Part shown: positions 51,801 through 60,225 of the stretch, one piece after another | Numbering within the stretch: position 1 is the first letter of the stretch | How the letters are laid out: each line of letters begins with the position of its first letter | DNA from: Eutreptiella sp. 'Long Island Sound 2002' | Taxonomy: Eukaryota > Euglenozoa > Euglenophyceae > Eutreptiales > Eutreptiaceae | Direction of reading: 5' to 3' | Length of the DNA: 64,000 bases | NCBI GenBank assembly: GCA_964036045.1 | Contig: OZ038380.1 | Location: forward strand, 171,181,245-171,245,244 | The notes under the pieces: generated by a model | What the model was told of the DNA's origin: nothing | What the model saw: the letters and a program-made list of their open reading frames with translations, nothing else | Databases searched by the model: none | Translations under genes and position numbers: made by a program

Positions 51801-53972
51801 TTTCTCTCTCTGTTTGACCTCCATGTGTCGTATCTGCCTGGAAAACACAACACGGTAGCGGATGCTCTGAGCCGATGGGCTTACCCCGCCTCAGAGGGGC
51901 TGCAAAGTACCAACATCCATGGTACGGAGCAGGACCGCCATGTCATCATCGAATGGGATCAGGAAGAAAAGAAACTCATTCGACGTGCATGCATGCAGTG
52001 CGCTGTCAAACAGCACGCATTGCCGTGTCACGACATCACGGCCATCACAGATCCGGCGCATGCTCACGAGATCTGCACCAAAACGATGAAAGTCGTGGAA
52101 AATGTCACCGATCCCTCCACAGGGAGTGTGAAACGGTTTGACTACACCCGACGAGTAAATCGATTTCGGTTGATCGAGGGCATTAAGCGCCGAGATCCGG
52201 CCAAAACTCCACCCCTGCCTAAGGATTCCCTTATCATCCGAGACTGGACGTCCGATTACCTGCAGGATCCCATGTTTAAAGAGGTCTTTGGAAATCTCAA
52301 ATCCAAAGATGCTCACAGGGATGGGATTTTTCCTGAGTACTCGTTGGATGGGGGGAAGCTGTGGATGGAGGGTAAATTGTGTGTGCCAGACGCCCTAGCC
52401 CCCCGAGTGTTAAACTGGTGGCACAAATGGGAGTCCCCCCACGCACATGGCCGTCGACTGTGGTCGATGATTAAGCATAAGTTGTTTGGATCGAGGCTCT
52501 ACACTCATTGCATGAAAGTAGCAGCCGGATGTGCCCAATGTGCCGTCTCGACGCCCCCCAGCGCGAAGAAGCACGGCCATCTGAGGCCTCATCCTATTCC
52601 GGAGCGTCTCTTTAACAGAGTCACCAGTGATTTCTTCTATCTCGGTGAACTCGATGACGAAGAGTGCCATTGGACTAACAAAAAAGTCAATGGTGTGCTC
52701 CTTATTCAGTGCCGTCATTCCGGCTACATTCAAGTGTTGCCTTGCAACATTGAGTCGATGACTGGCAAGGCTGCCGCCAAATGGTGCGCGCAGACCTGGA
52801 TGGGAGGCTGGGACGTCCCATCCGAGGTGGTCACGGACTCAGGCAAAGAGTACACCTCCGAATGGTGGAGAGAATTGTGTGCTCGCCTTGGAATCCACCA
52901 CCTCAGGTGTGAAATCCACTCGCATCGAGCGCTGCCTGGCGAAGGAACCGGCCGCTCTGTTATAAATATGCTTCGTAAGGAGCTCGCGAGTGAGAAGGAT
53001 TTCCACTGGCTCGAAGTTCTCTTCGCATTGCTTCGCCGTTACCACAACACGCCTTTGTATCATGGCCTTTCTCCAAATGAAATTGTCTTTGGACGAAAGA
53101 AGTGTTGGTGGAACATGCCGTTGAATAATCCTCGCCCCTGTAAGGATGCTTCGCTGTTTTTGGACGAAGTCCAACGAGCAGACAAATCTGTGTCGAAATT
53201 AATCGAAAAGCATCAAGCTGACTGGCTTTGGGTTCAAAATCAAGGTCGAAAAAACCCCCACAATTTTGAAGTCGATGATCGAGTTTGGCTTCGAAAATCC
53301 GAAACCACCCTGGACGGAGATGACAAGCTTCTTCCCTTGTGGGAGGGGCCATTCGCTGTTACAGCGCGTCTTGGGGAGAACAGGTGGAGGATTCGTGTGG
53401 ATGTCAGCAGGGAAATTGACGTTTCGGGCGATCGCCTCAAGAGAGAGATCCCCTCCCCCAAGGATCGAGTTAAACCCCTTTTTTGGACTGCAAAACACTT
53501 GTCTGATCGGGTAATCGAAGGGGGGAAGTACGAACTCAAGAGGATTGTTGAAGCAAGACGTGACGCCAAGGGCGAATGGGAATTTTTGTGTGAGTGGAGG
53601 GGCTTTGATTCCAGTCACAACAACTGGGAACCAGCCCAATCTTTTGTCCATGGATACACCAAGGGGTTCATTGACTTCCTGAAGAAGCACCCCGAAATTG
53701 GTGTACTCCTGACAGATTGTTTGTCGAAACCAGACAGACAAGTGGAGAGCGACGGAAAACGACCTGTGGTGAATCGAGATCCAGCCTTTTACGGCCCTCA
53801 GCAGCCACATTCCAGGGCTGATCCGTCGATCCCCCCTCCTGCGGTCAGGCCAGCCCAGGAACCAAATGAGGACCAAGCTTCGAGTTCGGCCGCTGATTTG
53901 CAGCGCCCAAGCCGGACCAGGGCCCGACCAGACAGGTTGGTGGTCACCTGTATTCGTGCTTGGCCGAATTGA
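48789..53972 (+). CDS. Element B Pol polyprotein
   Basis: Open from the codon after gag's TAG to TGA 53970-53972, about 1,727 codons. Order: aspartic protease (CLCDNGSEVNL, with DNG instead of D-S/T-G; YLGHPWLRKN); methyltransferase-like domain 49547-49830 (DAFANRTNKRFDKHFS, WINPPF, LVVPLWDDKPW); acidic linker; RT (WRMVVDFRNLN; FSVLDLRHGFHQM; MPMGLKNAPSFFQR; YIDDII at 51014-51031); RNase H (IRTDASRYAIGAVLEQ; LTDHRSLEYW; KHNTVADALSRW); integrase (C-x2-C finger GCAQCA; core SDFFYLG and VVTDSGKEYTSEWW); chromodomain (KYELKRIVEARRD, EFLCEWRGFDSSHNNWEP) near the C terminus. RT catalytic residues are intact. No initiator is needed if made by readthrough; the first ATG-type starts downstream are weak. 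Confidence 0.92.
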   Translation, partial: GSHENRPSPGDFRHDPQIPDRPLLDVGSLVSSPLDPATDPSAVVDEVGVQSKHRARQFVTKLWVSDCKGNFHLATCLCDNGSEVNLQSNAFLPDDCVFESPHPVTLEGVSGHSLAGGQRGCYISTHLVAQDLWEEQNVEEVVLKDDYFYRADIKYDLYLGHPWLRKNRVAPVGHRRCFLLESGPLERPEFRFLHAGFKSAEEFLKQKVTPKFGEDVTIAEVNGSADYSQELECLRRDSQPRRPSRWHSSSYRVVDKWRDAICEYFHEHHSFWPQYDAFANRTNKRFDKHFSDAWTHKWDKKLWINPPFHLIQQVIHKIKQDKTQAILVVPLWDDKPWFQELQDICVDYIELPRKIKLYARDDTGPLPQRSWSSLAFLVNGKLSDSNSAGSSTDSCVGSESEVERGTDDESIFSDFCSSDTQGDSTTNGSASAPSSPIRSTSKRIFSTRARKNLQSRRKFRVFYEKPPVEAFMDPFEELDREENLWDFDTRPTYLQEAVDTDLFRDIRKKILPAKAEEVAKVFSTVIPGDQVDTELCSRSREKIFEERKDTTLSGKLIKDPPVRGQFGEAFIELREGYKAKKQRPYENHGHKHEILRKIIERNLREFGWLEGCMTSEWCCSPFTVPKPPPADQNTIDGWRMVVDFRNLNAETKADSHPLPLIEEEIAKRARGRLFSVLDLRHGFHQMPLRKDSRPLTCMCTPCGPVQWTVMPMGLKNAPSFFQRMMEDVLFTTHPELRAFVSVYIDDIIIATEGEGLTEAELVALHEKQLNQVLDILDANQLICGPKKGKLFLKSVEFCGSLLENGTRRPSPGKLVAIQKWKRPETITELRGFLGCCNFYHTFVPNYAKFAAPLTELLKVGRDAGKAGSKVRVKWTDECEEAFHHLKAALCEVATLHVPKFDRPFYIRTDASRYAIGAVLEQVDEATGDHYPLAFWSRKLAPRQMQWSPREQETYAIICALKKYQSWVGTNRVEVLTDHRSLEYWATEHIDTVASPAGRRARWHEFLSLFDLHVSYLPGKHNTVADALSRWAYPASEGLQSTNIHGTEQDRHVIIEWDQEEKKLIRRACMQCAVKQHALPCHDITAITDPAHAHEICTKTMKVVENVTDPSTGSVKRFDYTRRVNRFRLIEGIKRRDPAKTPPLPKDSLIIRDWTSDYLQDPMFKEVFGNLKSKDAHRDGIFPEYSLDGGKLWMEGKLCVPDALAPRVLNWWHKWESPHAHGRRLWSMIKHKLFGSRLYTHCMKVAAGCAQCAVSTPPSAKKHGHLRPHPIPERLFNRVTSDFFYLGELDDEECHWTNKKVNGVLLIQCRHSGYIQVLPCNIESMTGKAAAKWCAQTWMGGWDVPSEVVTDSGKEYTSEWWRELCARLGIHHLRCEIHSHRALPGEGTGRSVINMLRKELASEKDFHWLEVLFALLRRYHNTPLYHGLSPNEIVFGRKKCWWNMPLNNPRPCKDASLFLDEVQRADKSVSKLIEKHQADWLWVQNQGRKNPHNFEVDDRVWLRKSETTLDGDDKLLPLWEGPFAVTARLGENRWRIRVDVSREIDVSGDRLKREIPSPKDRVKPLFWTAKHLSDRVIEGGKYELKRIVEARRDAKGEWEFLCEWRGFDSSHNNWEPAQSFVHGYTKGFIDFLKKHPEIGVLLTDCLSKPDRQVESDGKRPVVNRDPAFYGPQQPHSRADPSIPPPAVRPAQEPNEDQASSSAADLQRPSRTRARPDRLVVTCIRAWPN
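49547..49830 (+). other. Dam-like methyltransferase-type domain within element B Pol
   Basis: The sequence DxFA...N...F...FS...W...W-I-N-P-P-F...LVVPLW...PW has the layout of the Dam/phage N6-adenine methyltransferase-like domain known mainly from DIRS elements, where it follows RNase H. Here it sits between protease and RT in a gypsy element. The NPPF motif at 49697-49714 is intact. An AdoMet-binding motif upstream is not obvious, so activity is uncertain. Confidence 0.55.
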
Positions 53973-55607
53973 GGAAGCCATCCTACCACATTCTGCTCAA
54001 TCCACTGTTCATTCATTCTGTTTATGTCATGAAATGGAGAACTGCGAATGTTTGATAATTTGACGTCAATCAACTTTTCTTTGGTCTCCGTTCGGCAGAC
54101 AAGGCGTAGATACGCTGACGGAGTGTGCTGCCGTGTTCAGAAAAAACCAAACTCAGGCTTAATTCAGGCAGATTCGGGGTAATCTTGTCTCTGTTGGTCT
54201 GTGCATCTTTGGAATTTGGCTACTCGTGCAGATGGAAGCAAATGTACATAATCAAAACGCTGCGCAGCGACATTCACCCCTACAGGCAACCCCTGTAGTA
54301 CTGGCTGCCCTAGAGGCGACGCCAGGAACTCAGATCTCACCTTCATTTGCTGTGATGCTGACGCCAAAGTCCAGATTCAGATCCAGGATCCTCAAATTTA
54401 CCTTGAATTTCTCAGGATTGTCCATCATTCTGCCACTGTTGTACGAAACCCAGACGTCAATTGTTCAGACAATCTTCATCTAGGAGCTCTAGGGACTTCT
54501 AACAGCAACCTCTGAAGTCCGTAAGCTTCGTTGTATTTTTGGCACACGCCAATGTGAGCTCAATCCGACCAGAAACTGTCGAGAATGGTGAATCCAAGTG
54601 TCTTGTGGGACTCCATCGAAGGATTGGCCTTGTCCAAGTCGATTGACACCACCGCCACTGTAAATTCGGTGTCTCTCAGTTATATACTGTCAGTAAAGTG
54701 CCTTCAGCGAACCTTCGGCGCGTTACATGCCAAGGATCCAGGGCCAGCATGTCCCATCATGATGCATCATCACATGATCCACATTTTGATAGAATCTGTT
54801 AGATGCTCGCGAACCAACGTGCCGGAAAGCACAATTGAGCTGAATAAACGACAATATATATTAACTTTAGTCTAAACGAAAGTGTTAGTAGTTTCAGTTG
54901 TATACATTCCGCTACATTTCACCTTCATCTCAGGGAATATACTCATGTTAGGACAATTTAGATTGATTTCCTTGTCATCTCCCATCATTCCTCGAAGATC
55001 TGTCGACGGCTTTGCCTAACTTCGTTGACGCTTATGATCTTCTGTGCATTTAGGGTCTGTAGACTACATGTGTATTTGTTTAACCTCTCTGTGATTGCTT
55101 AATCCCCTCAATCTCTGCTCAAATTCATTCTCATTTTTGCTGAATCTTGTGATCATCCACCAGATGCGCCAAATCTGAGCCACATGCTGTACTTTTCAGA
55201 ACGACAAAAGCGGGATAACACGATGTAGAGTTCGGCGAGGACACCATAGCGTGCCCGCGACAGCAAAACTGTGCCAGAGCGCTGAGATGTCACTCCAATT
55301 TTTGATTCCCCCACTCAATCCACCAATAATCTACCTCATTCTCAACCAATGCATGGTTTGGTATCGATTCTCGATACGTTTACATGCTTTTTAGCCCGTG
55401 ACCTAATGTTTTACTGCACGGAGGACTGTTCGTCACTTCTCATTCTGTCTCATTTCAGGTTCATCCAGCCTGACTCAGTGCCAATTCAGCCCAATTCAGG
55501 TCAGATCAAGCAGATTTCGCCTCATCGAGGCTACATTTCTATGTTTTTCTGGGACTTACCCGCACTACGTTCTTCGTTGACGTAGCGACACACCCCAGTG
55601 TGTTTTC
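53973..55607. other. Element B 3' non-coding region
   Basis: 1.6 kb between the pol stop and the polypurine tract. No frame above about 95 codons and no domain; no env-like gene. Confidence 0.6.
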
Positions 55608-55617
55608 GGAGGGGGAG
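55608..55617 (+). other. Element B polypurine tract
   Basis: GGAGGGGGAG immediately before the 3' LTR. It primes plus-strand DNA synthesis. Confidence 0.8.
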
Positions 55618-56149
55618 TGTAAGTGCGGCTAGCCCCATCTGCTCAGATTTTCAGACATTCTGCCCAGATTGGCTACATTTTGGTCATTTTCTTTGCTTCG
55701 GCGGAATTGCCGCCTCGCAGCTCAGTCACAGGATATTTCCTATATATTTCTGATATGCCGGATTTGATTCCGCGGTCCATTTCCCGTAAATCCGCCGCAT
55801 TCCGCTATTTTAGCTGGAATCGCCATTTGCCGTTGACGCGCGCTCGCGGCCCAGATCGGCCATACAATTTTACATAAATGGATTATTTAAATTCATTCGG
55901 ACAGTTTTGGACACTCAGATGTATTTAGAATAATTCCCCTCAATTTTCTTCATAGACTGGGATTTTCTGCCGGACCACAATCAGCATGGACCTTGCTTCT
56001 GTTGTCGCTGCTCTCGCCTCCGTTGGTGTTCGTGTATCCGGTTCCAACCCCAATAACAACATCCAGGGAGACTCCTCGCGTGCCTGCCCCACTGGTCTTG
56101 CCGGCTCCGAGCCCTCCGGCACCCACATCGACCCAGGGCAGCACTTTCA
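55618..56149 (+). repeat. Element B 3' LTR
   Basis: 532 bp, apparently identical to the 5' LTR. Its internal ATG (55986) reads through into element A's integrase in frame (see 55986-57008). Confidence 0.92.
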
Positions 56150-57008
56150 TTCTGACCGAGACAAGCTGTTCAAGTCTCAGGCGTGGAAGGAGTTGGCCCA
56201 GCGCTTCAAGATTGAGATGCATCAAACAGTGGCCAACCGCCCTCGAGGCAATGGCCTGGCGGAGCGCAGTAATCAGTCCATCCTCCAGCGCCTGCGTACC
56301 CACGGCATCTTCGGCAACAACGAGTGGGATGTCGACCTCCTGTTCGCCGAAATCCAGTTCAACAACCTGACATCCAATAGTCTTCGACTATCCCCGTTCG
56401 AGATAGATGAAGGACGAACACCCCTTTTTCCATTGGATTTTCCCCGAACGACTTCTCATGCACATGAACCATCGACCGTGAATGATTACATGCAACGAGC
56501 GGAACGTACCTTCGATTCTGTGCGTGCAATGCTTGCCGAGGAACGTCGACGCCAGATGCATGTGGTCCTGCAAATGGACCGACACGTTCGAGTGCCTGAA
56601 GTCGGTGAACGATGGTGGGTGTTGGTGCCTGAATATCGACATAAAGGGAAACTCGATGTTGTCTGGTGCGGCCCTTACAAAATACTCGAGGTACTGAACA
56701 AGGGCGAGAATGTCAAACTGGACATCCCTGCCCCCTTCGATGGGTTGCGAGTTTTCAATCGAGACAGCATAAAACCCTACGTCCATCGAGAGGAACAGCC
56801 GGTGTGGGAGTTTCCGATGCCCCCTGTCAAAACTGGAGAATCTCCTCGACTTGTCAAAATTGTGGCTAGACGTCGAGTGGGATCTAAAAAGCGCCGCACA
56901 TTCCTGTACCGTTGTGAATGGGATGACGACACATGGTCTTGGGAGTCTAGCAAGGCTCTAGAAGAGGATCCTGTGTACCTTGAGTTCCTTCGACTCCACC
57001 CTGAGTAA
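55986..57008 (+). pseudogene. Element A pol, right part (integrase and chromodomain), fused to LTR codons
   Basis: From 56155 the frame continues A's integrase: DRDKLFKSQAW (second core Asp), NGLAERSNQSI (core Glu), then the C-terminal domain and a chromodomain-like end (SPRLVKIVARRRV, RCEWDDDTWSWESS), with TAA at 57006-57008. Because the LTR of B carries an ATG in the same frame, a 340-codon chimeric ORF starts at 55986 (55 LTR-derived residues plus the integrase remnant). It lacks the first core Asp and the zinc region, so it cannot integrate DNA. It is the direct continuation of 41559-45393. Confidence 0.85.
56150..56154. repeat. Target-site duplication of element B, right
   Basis: TTCTG, matching 45389-45393. 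Confidence 0.9.
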
Positions 57009-57057
57009 CTGAGTAACACCCTTACTCTTCTCTGCAGCGTGGTTTTTCGAAAAACTC

Positions 57058-59175
57058 ATGCGAGGTTCCGGGTCGAACACCGGAGCCTCCGCCTATGGTA
57101 CTACATCCCGGACGCCCCGAGCTTCCTCTCGACCTCCGCCTTCTCGAGCGACATCGTCAAACGTCATCGATGTTGACGCGATTGAACCCCCAGCGAGGAC
57201 GACTTCAACTGGCCGCTGCTTGTCGGTAGCATCAGCGCCAACTCGTCCGAATCGACCTCTCGATCCATTCGAACCGCCGCACTACAGCCAGTCGGCATAT
57301 GCTGGGAGCTCGAAAGGAAAAGGAGGCCCGTCGAAAGGAGGCAAGGGAGGTGTGTTCCCTCGCGGGAAATTTGCGGGAATAGCGCCGAGTGGAAGACCCA
57401 TCATAACAGGAGGCGCCGAAGGCTTGGAATGGCTCGAGATAGCCCTGGCCAGCTTGCCTGTTCTGGAACCGACGAAGGGAGGGACTCCACCCGACATGCC
57501 GCCGGAACTCTGTAAGCTGTACGGGCCCCCTCCCCCGGTTGATGCAGAATACTTTCGAGAGCGGTGCTCAAGCCCTGACTGGTTCGATTCTGATGATGAA
57601 GATCTTGCTTGCTACACGGGGTACGACGACTGATCTTCCTTCTTCTGTTCAGCGCCCGGATGGGTCGACAATTCTTGGACATCGAGGCCGAACACCTGGA
57701 CATCGAGGTCATCCAGAGAGGATCCGAGTACCGGAGAGCCGAAAGTCGAAGACGACTGGGTCGACCAATCCTGACATTCGAATGCCCCGAAAACACAAGC
57801 TTCTACTCGAACGAACCAATCCGACTCCTACTACCACGACGCCGACTCCTATTACCACGACGATAACTACAACTACGACGCTGAATCCTGGCCACTCGAG
57901 TCCGACGACGAAGCAGAATATCCTTACGAACCCGCGCGGTCGACAGCACCACCCAGCTACGATTCTGTGCCGGTGCCAGAGTCGAAATGGCAGCCCTACA
58001 ACATGCCGCAGTACAATCATGAAATCGAGACCATCGACGAACTTCGACACTTGGGAACGTTCGGATTGAAGCCACCCTATGGATTTGGGACACATGAAGA
58101 TGATCCGATGAAGACGGAATACACTAAGCTCGAACCATCGGTGCTCACTATTGCGTCGAGTACCATGGCTGGTCTTCGAAAGCCGCACACGTTCCTGAGC
58201 GAGAAACACTATGAAGTCGTGTCGAACGCAAATGCCGCCATTGTCGAGTTGGGCAAGACCATCTGCATGGACAGTTGGGGTCGAACCGCTCCATTCCCGT
58301 ACGAAATGGCTCGAAGTGCCCCTGACACGTCTTTCGATGAACATGGAAACCTTGGTGGTAAGCCAGGATACCAATGGTACACGAAAATCGAAGTGGCTTG
58401 TCAAAACTTTCGAACAGCCCTCATGAAATGGCGACATTATGATGAAGAGCTCGATTATGGATTCCGACAAGACCTCACCGAACATACCCTGCCGAGTCAA
58501 ATTGCTCGACTCAACCGCATGCATCGAGAGATCTCGGGTATCGACGACCTGATAAACGTTGCGGATGGGATCGACCTGATCTTCAAGTATCGACGCTTCT
58601 GGACCCACGAAAAGATGAGACGAGATGCTCCCGTTGCAGTTTCGATTATGGGAGTTATCCTTGATCTTCAAAAGGTTTGCCAATCGAACGACTGGCTCTT
58701 CGAAGATCGAGCCCCCTTCCTTGCGTACAAAGTCGATTTGCTTCTTCGCCGACACCAACTGCGTGGCCTTCGAGGCACCTCTCGACTTGGGTATAAACGA
58801 TATGGATGCGCTCCTCATCGAACACAGGACCTTGCGGTCCAGCTCCAAGAATACTTTCGAATCGGAGAACAGGTCGAACCTTACGCGTACAACGCAGTCG
58901 CACCAGGCGCCCCCATCGACCTTGTCCAGTTGGCGACGATCTACCAAACTGGACCCGGACGACTCGGGTACCACGACTTCCATAGGGCAATCCGACGAGT
59001 TGCTGCCCTTCACTCATCGAATGAAGAGTATGTCAATCTTTTCCCTTTCGTGGATGCCCCCGATTTGGTTCGACGCCTGGGTACCTCGACATACTGTAAT
59101 AAGTTGGGGCATTTGGGCCTCTCAGAAGCTTTCTGGAGGAACTCTACAAGACCTCATAGAGCTTCAAGATCCTAA
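57058..59175 (+). pseudogene. Element A extra ORF downstream of pol, two in-frame TGA codons
   Basis: From ATG 57058 (MRGSGSNTGASAYG) one frame stays open to TAA 59173-59175 except for TGA at 57631-57633 and 57772-57774, giving about 705 codons. The first 190 residues are Ser/Pro/Gly-rich, the middle is Tyr/Asp-rich (SYYHDADSYYHDD), and the last 390 look globular (LRHLGTFGLKPPYGFG, WYTKIEVACQNFRTALMKW, LARLNRMHREISGIDDL-like region, DFHRAIRRVAALHSSNEEYV). The TTCGA-rich codon bias matches gag and pol, so it belongs to element A. No signal peptide or membrane span, so not a typical env. The bias ends near 59100, so the last roughly 25 codons may be foreign. Function unknown. Confidence 0.6.
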
Positions 59176-59757
59176 GATACTAGGATATTTCCCCATATTT
59201 GGCTCATATTTCAAGCCTATAGCTTACTGCTAGAGTCTACTGCTCTTAGGTACACCACACAGAGCAGAGATCTAGATTACATTAGTAGCCATACATGAAT
59301 AATCACATTCCATATGCTTATAATGTGATTTAATCATGTTTTATGCCATTTTAGAAGGTTCTAATGTATTAGAAGCTATTTTGAAGCTATTTAGAAGCTT
59401 CAGAAGGCCTGTTGCGATTGTCGGCGCCTGCTGTCGCCGACGGCAATTTACGTGATATTGACAAGGCCTGTGACAAGATAGACTACTCAGAAAGTTGTTA
59501 AAATATAGGTTTTCTTGCCTTTTTAATGAGATTTTAATGCCACATTAATTTTCCTGTTATTTAGGCATGTGAACCCGTATTACTGGACCTGCCAGTTGGT
59601 CCAGCTTGATATTCGTCAAGTTCTTCGTCTTCTTGCTGTTGCCTGTGTCCTGTACTTGCCAACAAGATCAATTGTAATGGAGAACATTGGAAACAATTTG
59701 ATTTTTAAGTGCAAGACAAGGAAAATGGGTTTTCTATATGCACCCAAGAACAAGCAT
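59176..59757. other. No gene recognised
   Basis: AT-rich DNA right of element A. No match to A's 5' LTR is visible. Confidence 0.5.
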
Positions 59758-59769
59758 ATGACAGTCCAG

Positions 59770-59846
59770 TAATCTGAGTTCGAGCAGGACGACGACGACG
59801 AGGACGACGCGCAGAAGCTGGGCCAGCGTACGCTGTTCCATAATGG
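59770..59846 (+). other. Candidate acidic exon with donor site
   Basis: The frame reads FEQDDDDEDDAQKLGQRTLF and then HN before GGTGAGT at 59847, a strong donor consensus. GC-rich against AT-rich flanks. No acceptor is clear. Poly-Asp could be repeat-driven. Confidence 0.3.
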
Positions 59847-60154
59847 TGAGTTCCTTGCTTGAATTTAATGAAAAGTTGGAGAAACTTTGAAGAATTGAAG
59901 GTATCCTTCCAAATACCTCCAAAAAAACCCTTGAAATTACTTTGAATCTGGGAGAGCGCAGTTCCAAGCGCGCTGCAGCGACGACGACGACGACGAAGAC
60001 CACGAAAAGCGACACTTTGGACTTCCTGGAGCCTCCTACAAGTTCGAAAAGTTGATTTTCTTGAAGATATTTAAGTTTCATTAAGGACTACTTTGAGTTA
60101 CTCAAGAGTACCTTGAAAAGTGGTCAAAACAAGTCAAAAATCGTGGATATCTTG
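59847..60154. other. No gene recognised; GAC triplet tract
   Basis: Contains a (GAC)n tract near 59975-60000 and otherwise AT-rich sequence. Confidence 0.4.
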
Positions 60155-60225
60155 GACCTACGCGCTGCTGGGCGACGTGAACGAGCGCTGGAGGACTTCG
60201 ACAACGCGCTTTCAATGCGCTGCAG
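60155..60225 (+). other. Candidate exon fragment with TPR-like segment
   Basis: The frame reads LDLRAAGRRERALEDFDNAL, which resembles the second helix of a tetratricopeptide repeat (G...RAL-DF--AL). It is short and isolated, without clear splice sites. Treat as a weak hint only. Confidence 0.2.

Larger units (their letters stand above)
45394..56149 (+). mobile_element. Element B: complete chromodomain Ty3/gypsy element
   Basis: 10,756 bp with two 532-bp LTRs, a tRNA-iMet-like primer site, gag and pol open in one frame separated by a single UAG, a polypurine tract and TTCTG target duplications. I find no disabling change and no LTR difference by eye, so it inserted recently and could be active. 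Domain order in pol is protease, methyltransferase-like domain, RT, RNase H, integrase, chromodomain. Confidence 0.92.
39768..59100 (+). mobile_element. Element A: degenerate chromodomain Ty3/gypsy element (host of element B)
   Basis: Contains a 5' LTR, primer site, gag with CCHC knuckle, pol (protease, RT, RNase H, integrase, chromodomain) and an extra downstream ORF. Codon use is distinctive, with very frequent TTCGA/TCGA (CGA for Arg). This bias runs through the downstream ORF and stops near 59100, which I take as the limit. Element B occupies 45394-56149. No 3' LTR is visible, so the right end is lost or rearranged. Disabling changes: TGA in gag (41213), Asp-to-Asn in RT (43140), and integrase split by B. 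Confidence 0.8.

Noticed and set aside
57009-57045. Very short introns (about 25-32 bases) at 57009-57038 and 57620-57652 ending in CTGCAG/GTTCAG
   Set aside because: Acceptor-like tracts are present, but the lengths are below normal introns and the TGA-decay explanation accounts for the frame breaks.
57709-59013. 434-codon minus-strand open frame
   Set aside because: Antisense of element A's downstream ORF; openness follows from its CGA/TCGA-rich codon use.
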